Positions 34,253 through 45,129 of a stretch of 64,000 bases of DNA are shown here, piece by piece. Source of the DNA: Rhynchonema sp. JSB1_4. Taxonomy: Eukaryota; Nematoda; Chromadorea; Monhysterida; Xyalidae. The notes under the pieces are model-generated. The model had not been told where the DNA came from, did not search any database, and saw only the letters and a program-made list of their open reading frames with translations. The stretch covers positions 1 through 64,000 of the forward strand of contig JASAMV010004796.1 in assembly GCA_030248065.1 (NCBI GenBank). Direction: 5' to 3'. The translations under genes and the position numbers were made by a program. How positions within the stretch are numbered: the stretch's first letter is position 1; the number at the start of each line of letters is the position of its first letter.

Positions 34253-34645
34253 GATGCTGCTTTAGGAAGATTTACACATAGTGCGATGCGGGGTTTACTT
34301 TTTGAGTTTTTAAATTTTATTGCTTTGTGAGATGTCACTCTGCAAATTTGGTTCTGGTTTTTTACTTTTTGTTGTGAGTTGCGATGGAAGAATCTTCGAC
34401 AACCAATGTGTCCCAAACGATTTATACTTTACGGTCCTTAGTGCCTTGCATTGACTTATTGCTTGTGTGTCATGCCACTTTTGTGATCGATCCATTTCTT
34501 ATCTCCCTCACTTTGCTCTTGTGTTTGCGAAATGCGAACGGAAAGCTAAGACACGAAGAAAACGTTTACGGTGGTTTGATACATGAGACGATTTGGCAAA
34601 AAGAAATGACCATAACATATCACAGTATTACATCACTCCTATTAC

Positions 34646-35347
34646 CAGGGTTGAAAAAAAATTTTTATTAACGAGCTTTTTTTTAAAAAAAAAATTTTTT
34701 TTTGATTTTTTTTGACGAAAATTTTTTTTATTAGAAAAAGTGTTGCAAACGACGTTTCAGGATAAATGAAATCGATGCAACATATTTTTCAAAAATTGAA
34801 AAATTTTCGCCTGAGACCCAACTTGTGTGGTGACACCCGGTAGCATTGTGCAGATTCTATGGAATCCTACCAGTCTGAGGTTGATGTTCACTAACGATGT
34901 ACTCTAATGTATGGTAGCATGCCGTACAATGTATTTTAATGCATCTAATGCCGTATATCTGATATACGAGCATCAAAATATCGATTACAGCCCAAATCTT
35001 GCGTGTCAGATCGACTTTGCGTGCCCGGTTTTGCACCAGACCTATGTATATACATGTGTAGTAGCATGCAGTGGTACATTATCGGTGCCACATCACTATA
35101 AAAGACCATCCCCGCGCATCCCTGTACGGATTTGGGGACAATACAGGGCGCCGCAGGCGCGATTTTGGAAAAATTGTCCCGTCCACAGAAAAAAAGTGCC
35201 AATTTTTTGCCTCGAAAAAGGCCATTTTTGGACATTTCAGCCCATTTTGGGCAACTTTTTTTTATTAAAAAAAAGCAAAATCTGAGTTTCAAAAAAAAAT
35301 TTTTTTTTTAAATTTTTTAATTAACCACTTTTTTTGAAACAACCCTG
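34646..35347. mobile_element. Non-autonomous hAT-like element, 702 bp, with 8-bp TSD
   Basis: The ends are CAGGGTTGAAAAAAA and TTTTTTTGAAACAACCCTG, flanked on both sides by CCTATTAC (34638-34645 and 35348-35355). It is the full-length relative of the truncated copy at 16774-17189. No transposase frame is present. It lies about 400 bp downstream of the array gene's stop cod­on. Confidence 0.88.
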
Positions 35348-35724
35348 CCTATTACCGTCGTAGCGACACAGACAGGTCTTTTTGGAGGTTGGAGATATTT
35401 GCTGAACTCCCAAAAGTTTGCGAATATTATCGTGTTTTCCCACCCCAGTTTCACACATTTTCACGGTTTTCCCTACCTTTGGTTCACAAAAGTATAAACC
35501 ATCGAGCACCTGTGAAATAATGCACGTGCGCTCTCATAGACCGATCAGGCGTAATGAAGCTTTGTTTGATAAAGACGGGGCTCTTAAACGGCACTGCCGA
35601 CAACGGGTACCGTACTGCGTACGTTTCTTATCGTCTAACCGCCAGCCGCCCTTTATTTGCAGTAAATGCGCGCAACAAAACACTACTGATGTGCGTGGCG
35701 TGTGTGTGTTTATATTGTAAGCTT

Positions 35725-35990
35725 CAAATTTCGTTGCCTCATGCATTTTTTACAGACGCAGGGAACCTCCCGTTCGAAGTCGAGGCAGGCAACAAGCTCA
35801 ACACACACTCAACAAGCCACGCAGCTGGCACACTCAGCTTGTCTGACTGAAACATTCGAAACGCACACGAGCCAGCTGCGTGGCTTGTTGACTGTGTGTT
35901 GAGCTGGTTGTCTGTCTCGACTACGAACGGGAGTTTCTTTGCGCCTATAAAAATGCATGAGGCATCGAAATTAGAAATTTACTATACACA
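35725..35990. repeat. Foldback element of about 270 bp
   Basis: The left arm contains TTGCCTCATGCATTTTTTAC, CGTTCGAAGTCGAGGCAG, CAACACACACTCAACAAGCC and ACGCAGCTGGC. The right arm returns the reverse complements (GCCAGCTGCGTGGCTTGTTG, TGTCTGTCTCGACTACGAAC, AAATGCATGAGGCATCGAAA). The centre is near 35845. It is probably a MITE; no target duplication was defined. Confidence 0.65.
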
Positions 35991-36949
35991 TAGAACGTGT
36001 CAAGCAATAGGATGCCGGTTGCTTCGTGGATCAAACCAAACATCGCTTCTGCTTATTATTTCTGTGCGGCAGCGTCGACGTAATGATAAATGTACATACA
36101 TACTGTATACATAAGCTATAAGCTGCATATATATGGAGGAGAGGTTACCCACAGTAGCTCCGAACCTGTCCCTCATGCATGTGACGCTCGCGTGTTTTCA
36201 CCTTTAATTATCTGAGTTATGCCATGCTCAGCTGCGAAATATCATTCCTGATGTATGTACATGCTTGTGTTTCTTTACGATACAATGTATACCGCAAGCA
36301 CTTTGGTCGCATATGTGCAGGTCTTTGACTCAATGAGATTGACTGAGTATGCAGCCAATTGTAGCTCGATGACAAGACTGGTTTTAGCGGCGGATGCAAG
36401 GTTTTCACCGACGAAGTTCGGGCCACTTCTTACCGGATGTCGAACCGTTCACATTTAAACGGCGAACTTCGATAGGTGATTAGGGCCATGTTTGGACAAT
36501 TGAAACACCTCCAGAATTCATATCTTGGTGATTTCGGCCTTTTAAAAATTTCTTTAAGGACCCAAACGTTGAATCAGGAGCCATATGCCTGCTGGATCTG
36601 CCATTTTACAGCAGTGCCTTTTTTCATTTTCATTTCATTAAGTGGGTTCACTTGCACCCCATATTCTGCTAGCAGCTGTGCGTTTCTGCGCCGTTTGTTC
36701 TGCTTTTGCCTGGAGGTGAGTTGAATGCCCGTGTGTTTTGTTGGTAAAACGTGTCAAATACCACCGAATCTATTTATCGACGTCAAAAATTATACAAATG
36801 AAAACGTTCACATCAAGATCATGCAATCACCGGCCGTCCGCTCCAGCAGCCGGCCACGGCTCCAACAATAAGTCACACACAATGTCCCAGGGCTGGGAAA
36901 AAAATCATGGCTAACTCATGATTTTTTGTAACTCATGGCTAGCTCCGTG

Positions 36950-39350
36950 ACAGGCCTAAAAATCCATTAAATTGCCTCTAAACTAGGTAGTTACATTCAT
37001 CGCCAGAATTGTGACACATAAAGGTCCCAGATTGCATCGGATTCGAAACAAAAGATTAGAGAAACGTCTGGTTCACTGCCTACCAAGGTCCGAAAATCCC
37101 AAGGTCTACAGATGTCTCGGGACAGCCATACTAACCCGAATATAATATTCAGCTATACTGTAAATGCTTATTGTTAACAGCTATTGTAAATGTGACAGCA
37201 CCAAACAATGTATCTCGGGAGTAGCTTTCGAACGATATGTAAAAAGCCCCAATAAATTCTTACGCTTAAGGGCAGAGGCTAAAAAATTGCTTTTTTGACG
37301 ATTCTGGAATGAACCGTCACGTCACCGTGTGCGATTTCGGAATTTTGACCGTTTCTTGTCCATAGTAAGAGATAGTATGGACATGTAATATATCGTTCGA
37401 TAGCTACGTTGAAGCTACATCGTTCAATGCTATCAAATGTGCGATAATCTTTAAAGGGCTCGGGACATAACCGTAGGAAGGGCAGCAGGGCATATTATTA
37501 TATGCCGTTGGAAAGCACTCTGAGAGCCTATGTCACGCACAAATTTTAAGCTCCTTGGAGATTCGCTATCTCTTGGTTGAGGGACTTTTCATTCCAGAAA
37601 AAAGTGAATTTTTCACAATTTGCAACGACCGGTGCAGAAACCCGAAACGAGTTGAAGGTCAAGTAACACATGGACAGGATTAGAACAGCTTCTGGACAAC
37701 TTCTCATGACAACTTCAGTCGCCCAAAGCATTGCTTCACTCGGTGAGGGTGTGAAACGTTCCAAAAATCGACCACATTTTTCGAGAACGCAAGTTTGTCT
37801 CTAAATTTTGAGGCCGCGCTTGGCGCTGCAGAAATGAAAATGCTATAGAAAAATAGACTATTGTCGAAAGTATCAGAAAATAAGGTTTTTAAATTTGGAA
37901 GTTCTTGGGTAGCGGCGTGACAGGTCGAAAAAGAGCCAAAAATTGCCCATAAAGTGCATAGTTGCATTCATTGACGGAAATGCGATGTAAATAGGTCACG
38001 TATTGCGTTGCATTGGAAACGAGAAAGTCAGATAAACGCACAGTCCAACAATCTAGACGAGTTTCAAGACTTCAAACCACATGATCCGGCTGCTGCAGCC
38101 ATGCCAGCCTGAATAAGATATTTGGCTATAATTCGTTACTGTTAACGACTATTGCACACTTGATAGCATCAAACGATGTAGCTTCAACGTAGCTATCGAA
38201 CGATATATAACATGCCCATACTATCTCTTACTATGGACAAGAAACGGTCAAAATTCCGAAATCGCACACGGTGACGTGACGGTTCATTCCAGAATCGTCA
38301 AAAAATCAATTTTTTAGCCGCTGCTCTTTAGCGTAAGAATTTATTGGGGCTTGTCATATATCGTTCGAAAGCTACCCCCGAGATACATTAGTTGGTGCTA
38401 TCATTTTTGCAATAGCTGTTAACAATAAGCATTTATAGCTGAATATCATATTTAGGTTGGTATGGCTGCCCCGAGAGATCTGTAGACCTTGGGGTCTTCG
38501 GACCTTGATAAGTTGTTAAACCAGACGTTTCTCTCATTTTTTTGTTTCGAATCCGATACAATATGTTGCCTTTATGTGTCACAATTCTGGCGAAGAATGT
38601 AACCATGTAGTTTTTATATCGTTCGATAGCTACGTTGAAGCTACATCGTTTGATGCTACCAAGTGTGCAATAGTCGTTAACAGTAACGAATTATAGCCAA
38701 ATATCTTATTCAGGATGGCATGGCTGCAGCAGCCGGATCATGTGGTTTGAAGTCTTGAAACTCGTCTAGATTGTTGGACTGTGCGTTTATCTAACTTTCT
38801 CGTTTCCAATGCAATGCAATACGTGGCTTATTTACGTCGCATTTCCGTCAATGAATGCAACTATGCAGTTTTGGGGCAATTTTTAGGTCTTTTTCGGCCT
38901 TACCGAAGTGTTTTCAACTTTAAAAACCTTATTTTCTGGTACTTTTGAAAATGCTCTATTTTTCTGTTGCATTTTCATTTCTGCAACACAAAGCGCGGTC
39001 TCAAAATTTAGAGACAAACGGGGTTTTCTAAAAATGGGGCCGATTCTTGGAACGTTGCGCGCTCTCACCGAGTGAAGCAATGCTTTGAGCGACTGAAGTT
39101 CTCATGATAAGTTATCCAGAAGCTGTTGTAATCGTATCCACGTGTTACCTGACTTTCAACTCATTTTGGGGTTTCTGCACCGGTCGTTTCAAGTTGTGAA
39201 AAATTCACTTTTCTCTGGAACGAAAAGTCGCTCTACCAAGAAATAGCGAATCTCTAAGGAGCTTAACATTTGTGCGTGACATATGCTGTCACAGTGCTTT
39301 CCAACGATGTGTAACACTGCGCTCTGCTGCGCTTCCTTCGGTTGTGTCCC
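36950..39350. repeat. Mosaic inverted-repeat structure (A B C D B' A' D' C')
   Basis: Blocks 36950-37150 (A) and 37150-37440 (B) return as reverse complements at about 38440-38620 and 38130-38440. Blocks 37470-37980 (C) and 37980-38130 (D) return reversed at about 38850-39350 and 38690-38850. Repeated words include TATCGTTCGATAGCTACGTT, GAAGCTACATCGTT and GTTAACAATAAGC. A simple inverted duplication would give D'C'B'A'; here the two halves are swapped. No coding sequence is seen. Confidence 0.65.
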
Positions 39351-39791
39351 GAGTTCTTTAAAAACATGGTGTGTAGCACATGACCGGACCGAACACCAGT
39401 AGAGCTCAGAAATATGTGGCTGACGGTCAGCCACATACCAGTCTGAAGGTCAGCCGCTGACCTCTGCGTGGTGCAAACGGCGGGACACTCAAGCAAGATA
39501 AAAGTTATAGCAAAGCAAGACATGCGCAAAGATGTGATAAGCAGCTTATTTGTCACTTTATAAAAGCTACGTAATACATTTGTAACGGGCACGTGCCATG
39601 ATTATATTATCGTGTTTAAAATACTCGAAACAAAGGACGAACAAAAAGCAAACAATTACAGTATATTGTATGTGGATATAACTTGGTATGCTTCTTACAT
39701 ACGTAAGACCTACATACACTAATGTTACACAGTGTCATGTCAACTGCACTATTAATTTTCCCAACAAAACAACACAGAACTCTTCAACCCC

Positions 39792-40775
39792 CTACATTAT
39801 AAGACTCTTATACTTTTCGTAGTTCTTCATCGCTTCCTTTATAATGCACTCTTTCTCTGCATCGCTCATCACTTTGTGGGTGGCTGGATCCACGTCTGAA
39901 AGTTAAATGTACATACAATGTACATACATGTATACAGTATGATGTAATTTCTCAAAAAGGTTTTTGGTGTGCCAGACAGAGTTGTTGCTCAAATCTAGCT
40001 GCACGAACGAAGCAAGTGCCTCGAAACACTCAATGTGCAGTCGATGCGTTTGCACTCAAACACCATTCGAGGCTGTTCTGTAACAAATAGTCCCCCGATC
40101 AAGTGCGGCCCTATCCCTCAAACTTATACAAAAGTCTGAGACAAAAGTCCCCCAACCCTTTGTAGAGTACCCGGTATCTCCCCCTTTTTTTGGCCCCAAG
40201 GCTTGGGGTCAAAAAAGGGGAGACACCGGGTACTCCGCCAGTTAGGGCGGCCTTAGGTTAAATCCGGAAACCGGAATTCGGAAATAATTTGCATGCAAAA
40301 ATACAAAACATTTCCGGACTCCGGAAATATTTCCGGAAAACGCAAAAACTGACATGCAAAAATAATGTGTTTTCCGGATATTTTTGTATGTCAGTTTTTG
40401 CGTTTTCCGGAAATATTTCCGGAGTCCGGAAATGTTTTGTATTTTTGCATGCAAATTATTTCCGGTTTCCGGATTCCGGATTTAACCTAAGTTCGCCCTT
40501 ACATGCTTCTACCGTCGCGTTGTACTACTTGAACTAAACTTAAACATGAGCCAGGCATAAAGCCCAGTTGGCCCGATCTACAAATGATCGGGCCCCAGTT
40601 GCCGGGCCCCAAAAGTACAGTAACAGCCTATTCGCTCACCATGGGCACGCACATGCGCGAACATCACGTGCGACAGTCGGCGCATGTACGCTGCGACCGC
40701 TGCATCATCGGCCACCTGTTTGACAAAGGCGCAATCGACCAGCACGAAAAAAACAAGCACGATCAACAAATTCAT
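39792..40775 (-). CDS. Small secreted protein, 79 aa, two exons
   Basis: Minus-strand exons are 40775-40640 and 39895-39792, with phase 1 agreeing across the junction and 240 nt in total including the stop. The start ATG opens a clear signal peptide, MNLLIVLVFFVLVDCAF. The mature part has VADDAAVAAYMRRLSHVMFA, then a short HVRAH. After the intron come VDPATHKVMSDAEKECIIKE and a basic C-terminus (NYEKYKSLIM). The mature chain has one Cys and looks helical and charged. The intron holds the largest palindromic MITE of the window (40245-40498). The family is not recognised; a small secreted effector or structural peptide is possible. Confidence 0.6.
40245..40498. mobile_element. Palindromic Harbinger-like MITE, 254 bp, TTA TSD
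   Basis: It starts GGGCGGCCTTAGGTTAAATC and ends ATTTAACCTAAGTTCGCCC, with TTA on both sides (40242-40244 and 40499-40501). The two halves are nearly perfect reverse complements, including CCGGAAATATTTCCGG twice. It has no coding capacity. It sits in the single intron of the 79 aa secreted-protein gene. Confidence 0.82.
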
Positions 40776-41689
40776 AATTTGAAGCTTTTTGTGTTTCTGC
40801 AAGACAGCAACATACAAACTGCGACAGTGAATTGCAACGAAGTGTTTTCAGCCGACATGGCTACCGTAGGAAGACAGCGGTGACGCGAGCGATAATGAGG
40901 AAAGAAAATGATGTCATACATATTGCACTCAGAGCGAAATAAAACTTGGTAGTCGGTCTGATCCGGGATCCGGTGCTGTCTTGCTAAGCCCCGATCTACA
41001 GTATGCGTGACCGATTGATCAATTGTATCGTACAAGACCGCGATCCTGTACCGCGCTGCAAAACACACTGACCAGCTCTCCTGCTCTGCTCCGCGCAGCG
41101 CTGAAAATTGTTTTAAAACGCGTGTGCAACATCACCCAGTCATTTCGACGATAAACACCGTCACCGAAGTATATTTTCAGTTGTTCGTTGTCTTGTAGGA
41201 CAACGGCGAAGTGAGATAATGAGCAGAGAAGGACGGTGTCGGCCACGAACTTTTATTTTCATTTTATTGTTCTTCGCTCATCAAGCGCACCTTCATTCAC
41301 CGCCGATGGTGCAGTCTTTCTGCACCTGTGGGCAAGTCATTTTATAAACAAGGCATAAACGCAATGCGATCAGTGATCCGTATTTTTATTGGCTTAGCTT
41401 CAAGAGATACCCAAAGTCCACATTTGTTTGCTAATTGGATTCATTTAAATTAAAATAGGCACCCAAAGGATAATGAAAGGAGAGAAACGCACGCACACCA
41501 TGTTGGTGCATTAAGACGTTCCGTACCAACAGTACCTGAAAAAAACGCAATCGTTTGGTTAGTTCGTCTCAGAAACAATTCCGACCCATTACTCATCACA
41601 AAGCTCAGTTTAATCTCAGCACCAATCAGCAGCTATGTATATTATATTGGCTTGTAATACTCAAAGACACGAACAAAATTTGTGCTCTG

Positions 41690-41809
41690 GGATATGTGAT
41701 CCTGAACCGCCACGCCAAACACATGCACCCGGAAGGACTCGAACCTTCGACCTCCCAGCAGCCACCAGGCCTGGACAGCCAGTTGCTGTGCCAGCTGAGC
41801 TACGGGAAC
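41690..41809 (-). mobile_element. tRNA-derived SINE-like element, copy 2
   Basis: On the minus strand an 85-nt head shows A box TAGCTCAGCTGGC and T arm GAAGG-TTCGAGTC-CTTC, with an imperfect acceptor stem (GTTCCCG against CGGGTGC). A long variable-arm-like stretch follows the anticodon region. It is followed by TGTTTGGCGTGGC and AGGATCACA, the same tail as the copy at 25206. Confidence 0.55.
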
Positions 41810-42595
41810 ACACGGTCTGGCTGCGGCTCAGAATCACTGATAAGTCACGCACAACAACGCACGCACGCTCAGTACACAGTGCAACCAGCGCGCACTCATG
41901 ATACCGGACCGACTGTTTCGGTCTTTTTGTGTTTTTGTTGTATTTGTTTTACGACGGTAAGCTATTGTTTATTACAGTTTTTAAAATTTCTAGGGAAGAC
42001 AGTTTCATGTCCGACTACAGTGTGGCAGTCAGTTGATAATCCACATCATTGAAAGCCCGCTTTGGACACATTTTGTCCAAAGTGGGACAGTGCAATGGAT
42101 GAGCTAGATCAGGATACGCACTATTGTGCAGTCCAGTCACTTTATTGAAGTCGGGTTATTGAGAAACAACGGAACTGCGATTTTCTGCCCGGTTTCGTGT
42201 TGCATGTTTGTTTCTCGCGCCATCAGCGTCACAAACTTTTTGCTTTTCCCTTGTGCTGTCTGATTGCAAGTGACTGAACAAATTTCGCTGCGCGACGCAT
42301 GAACAAGCTTGCGAGCTGTGTTTTTTTGATAACCAGCTGTCTGTATGTAACTGGTTAGCATTTCTTTGTGTGACAACAGAGAGTTTGTTCGCATGCATGT
42401 GCTTGTTTTGCATCCTGTAGCCCAGCCATGAGTTACTGCATATCTTTGCGGACGGACACTATAGCTTGTTGCGCTGACAAACAAGCTTCCTCCGTCTCTC
42501 CCTCTCTCTGCCTCCACCTGCATGAGACTGAAATTGAATAACTTGTGAACGGCCAAGTATAACAGAATTGCGATACAAGCAAACGGCCATTTTAA

Positions 42596-42733
42596 AGGCC
42601 TGTCTATACTTCGTTCTCTCAGAGAACAAAGAACAAATTCTCGCGCGCTGATTGGTCCACGTATGTTCAACAGCCAATCAGCGCGCGAGAATTTGTTCTT
42701 TGTTCTCTGAGAGAACGAAGTATAGTTAGGGCT
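42596..42733. mobile_element. Foldback MITE (AGGCCT family), 138 bp, second complete copy
   Basis: It has the same length and almost the same sequence as 13059-13196: AGGCCTGTCTATACTTCG at the left and CGAAGTATAGTTAGGGCT at the right, with arms of about 60 bp. High identity between the two copies indicates recent activity. Confidence 0.8.
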
Positions 42734-43407
42734 TAAGGCGTCGCGATTTTTTCTGTCGTTGTTTTTCGACATGCTATGCTACATTGTCATTCAGTCACCG
42801 CGCCCGCAAATCTAGCACGCATGCCTGGAAAAGCGGATTCAAACTGCTGCACATACACACACACAGGGAAGAACGGTCCAACCGGAGGCAAACGAATGAA
42901 ACAGCGGTGAGAAAATAACCGGGTGCGAAAAAAACGGCGGATAGAAATTATCCAAACGGTAGTTATTTTGCTGGCGTTAAAATGAATCACAGGCCCAAAG
43001 CTCCATCATTTGCCTTTGCCAGCATACGAGATTTTTTGATGAGCAGAATGCTGTTTCGCCCATTTTAAGCAACAAAAGTTGATATTTTTTTCAACAAAAG
43101 CGAAACTAGAGCATAGTTGATTTTTTTCATGAAACACAGCACAATGCTCGCATTGAAGAAAAAGATTGCCTTTTCGCACTGGGTGGTCACGAACGAGAGC
43201 TCAATTGAATTTATTAGCGTTATTTTCATGGGCCGGAGCATTTTAAGCTGGCAATTAGGTGAAATGCACCGTCATCATTATACTATGACTCAGCGCGTGG
43301 GGGTTGCTTAAGCTGAAATAAATCCACCCAGCTTATGATGTTTATTTGCTCTCTTTTTTGATGCGCGGCTACAGACGTTACATGCATACTGTACATACAT
43401 ATGTATT

Positions 43408-43602
43408 ATTTCGCGACTTTTCGGGCCCGAAAGTTCAGGCCAGACCTTTTCAGGCCCAGTTTTTCAGGCCCGGTCGACTCAGGCCCAGCATGTTTGACCC
43501 ATTTATGGGCTTAGGCTTAGGCTCCAGCCGGACCTGAATCGGCTGGGCCTGAATGGCCGGGCCTGCCCCTATGCCGCGGGACTGAACCGCGTCGCACAAT
43601 AA
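43408..43602. mobile_element. CAGGCCC-rich element, copy 3
   Basis: It begins GCGACTTTTCGGGCCCGAAA and ends GGGACTGAACCGCGTCGCAC, with internal TTTTCAGGCCC words as in the copies at 3783 and 19097. It lies in intergenic sequence. Confidence 0.55.
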
Positions 43603-44663
43603 TACTGTATGTATATTTTGTGATTAGTTTTGTCTGCCACCCAGGTTGACCGTCGCATGTTTTTCTTGCTGTGATTACGGGCGTGCTTGCTTCCGTTCCT
43701 GTTCTGGAATTTGTGGGTTCATCCAACGTTTCATTAAGGTTCGAAACTGGGCCTAATCTTGACTTCAGACGTCAGCTGACACTGGCGGACATAAAATTTG
43801 TTAAGAGTGCAGCGCAGATAAGGTGCAAAGTTAAGTTATAGAGGCACGCAACGCTTGTGTGACCCGCGCATTAATTGCGCAACAGCGGGAGTCGATCGCA
43901 AAGTGCTTAGATCCCACACCACCTACGTAAGCCACAACGTGCCTGATAACCAATGATGATGATGTAAACAAGCACAGCCACATTACATTTGTGACAATAA
44001 TGAAACCAGTGCAAATATGGTCATGTCAGCGTTCACACCATACGACCTACATATCCGTGCATTTTTCATAATTTCAGATCGAAGCAACAATAATGACAAC
44101 AATACGAATGCGATCATATTCGTGACACGACCGCACAAAAAGGATTATGGTAATTCGATGACCAGAGACTCAACAATGTTAGTAATGTTGAACGTGGTGT
44201 TCACAAGCGTACTATCCTCACCCACCGCCATGCTCGTTGACAACGCAATGAACGACAGCAGTAGAAGTGTCGCGGGTGCGACAACTTTCGACACCACGGA
44301 CGACACTGCTGCTGATGCGACACTGGAATGGCTGACAACGCAACGTGGAAATGTAACATGCTCAGACCTCGGCTTTTTTATGACAATGAAAAATCCAAGT
44401 TTTCTGGTTTTCGGTTTTGTATAAAAGTCCACTCAGGCCCTCAACTGCTTACCCAAGGGCCAAGAGGTTGCTCTGCGTGGGCGGGCAGACGGACCAGAAA
44501 AAGGACAAACGTTTCTATCCTATTATCTGTTTATCCAAGGTTTCAGGCCTTGATTTTTTCTGCGCTCGCCCTTAGATCAGTGCAAACGACAATGACCAAT
44601 CGCACCTAATTTATGACATATATTCACCGCGCTCGGCACACCTCATGTTAGCTTCACTTCTAA

Positions 44664-45041
44664 GGGCGGACTTAGGTTGAACACGGAAACCGGAACACGG
44701 AAATATTTCCGTGTTCCGTGATTATTTTTGAGAATCACGGAACACGGAAATATTTCCGTGCCACGGAACACGGAAATGCTTCAGGCACGCAAACGGTGCT
44801 TTTGCAATGATGATGACAAAAGCCAGCGTGCTGACGTCAAAAGCCCGCGTGTTGACGCAAACAGCAACTACTGACACGGAAATATTTCCGTGTTCCGTGA
44901 ATATAAAAAAATCACGGAACACGGAAACCGGAAATATTTCCGTGACACGGAAATATTTCCGTGCACGGAAATCCATGAAACTGGCTTGTATGTAAATTAT
45001 TTCCGTGTTCCGGTTTCTGTGTTCAACCTATAAGTCCGCCC
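44664..45041. mobile_element. Palindromic Harbinger-like MITE (CACGGAA subfamily), TAA TSD
   Basis: The ends are GGGCGGACTTAGGTTGAACA and GTTCAACCTATAAGTCCGCCC, with TAA on both sides (44661-44663 and 45042-45044). The interior repeats ACACGGAAATATTTCCGTGT and its variants many times. The termini match the CCGGAA copies, so these are two subfamilies of one MITE family. Confidence 0.78.
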
Positions 45042-45129
45042 TAATGTATCTAAACGAAAAAATGTTTCACTAGAATTTTCCATCCTAACCGTGTCATTCA
45101 ATCACGTTGAGGCCAACCATCTCCCGATC

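Larger units (their letters stand above)
34253..39791. other. Repeat-dominated intergenic stretch
   Basis: No gene is supported. It holds a hAT-like element (34646-35347), a foldback of about 270 bp (35725-35990) and the mosaic inverted structure (36950-39350). The interval 36000-36950 contains short open frames but nothing recognisable. Confidence 0.5.
40776..45129. other. Intergenic with SINE and MITEs
   Basis: It holds a SINE-like element (41690-41809), the second complete AGGCCT foldback (42596-42733), the third CAGGCCC element (43408-43602) and a CACGGAA palindromic MITE (44664-45041). On the minus strand at about 44320-44190, a stretch with APATLLLLSFIALSTSMAVG resembles a signal peptide followed by a GTGAGG donor, but no downstream exon could be attached. 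Confidence 0.4.

Noticed and set aside
41725..41809. A functional tRNA gene on the minus strand.
   Set aside because: The acceptor stem has two mismatches of seven, the variable region is oversized, and the SINE-like tail follows.
44145..44432. A signal-peptide exon on the minus strand (APATLLLLSFIALSTSMAVG).
   Set aside because: No ATG lies in frame at a sensible distance and no downstream exon could be joined. It is mentioned in the intergenic entry only.
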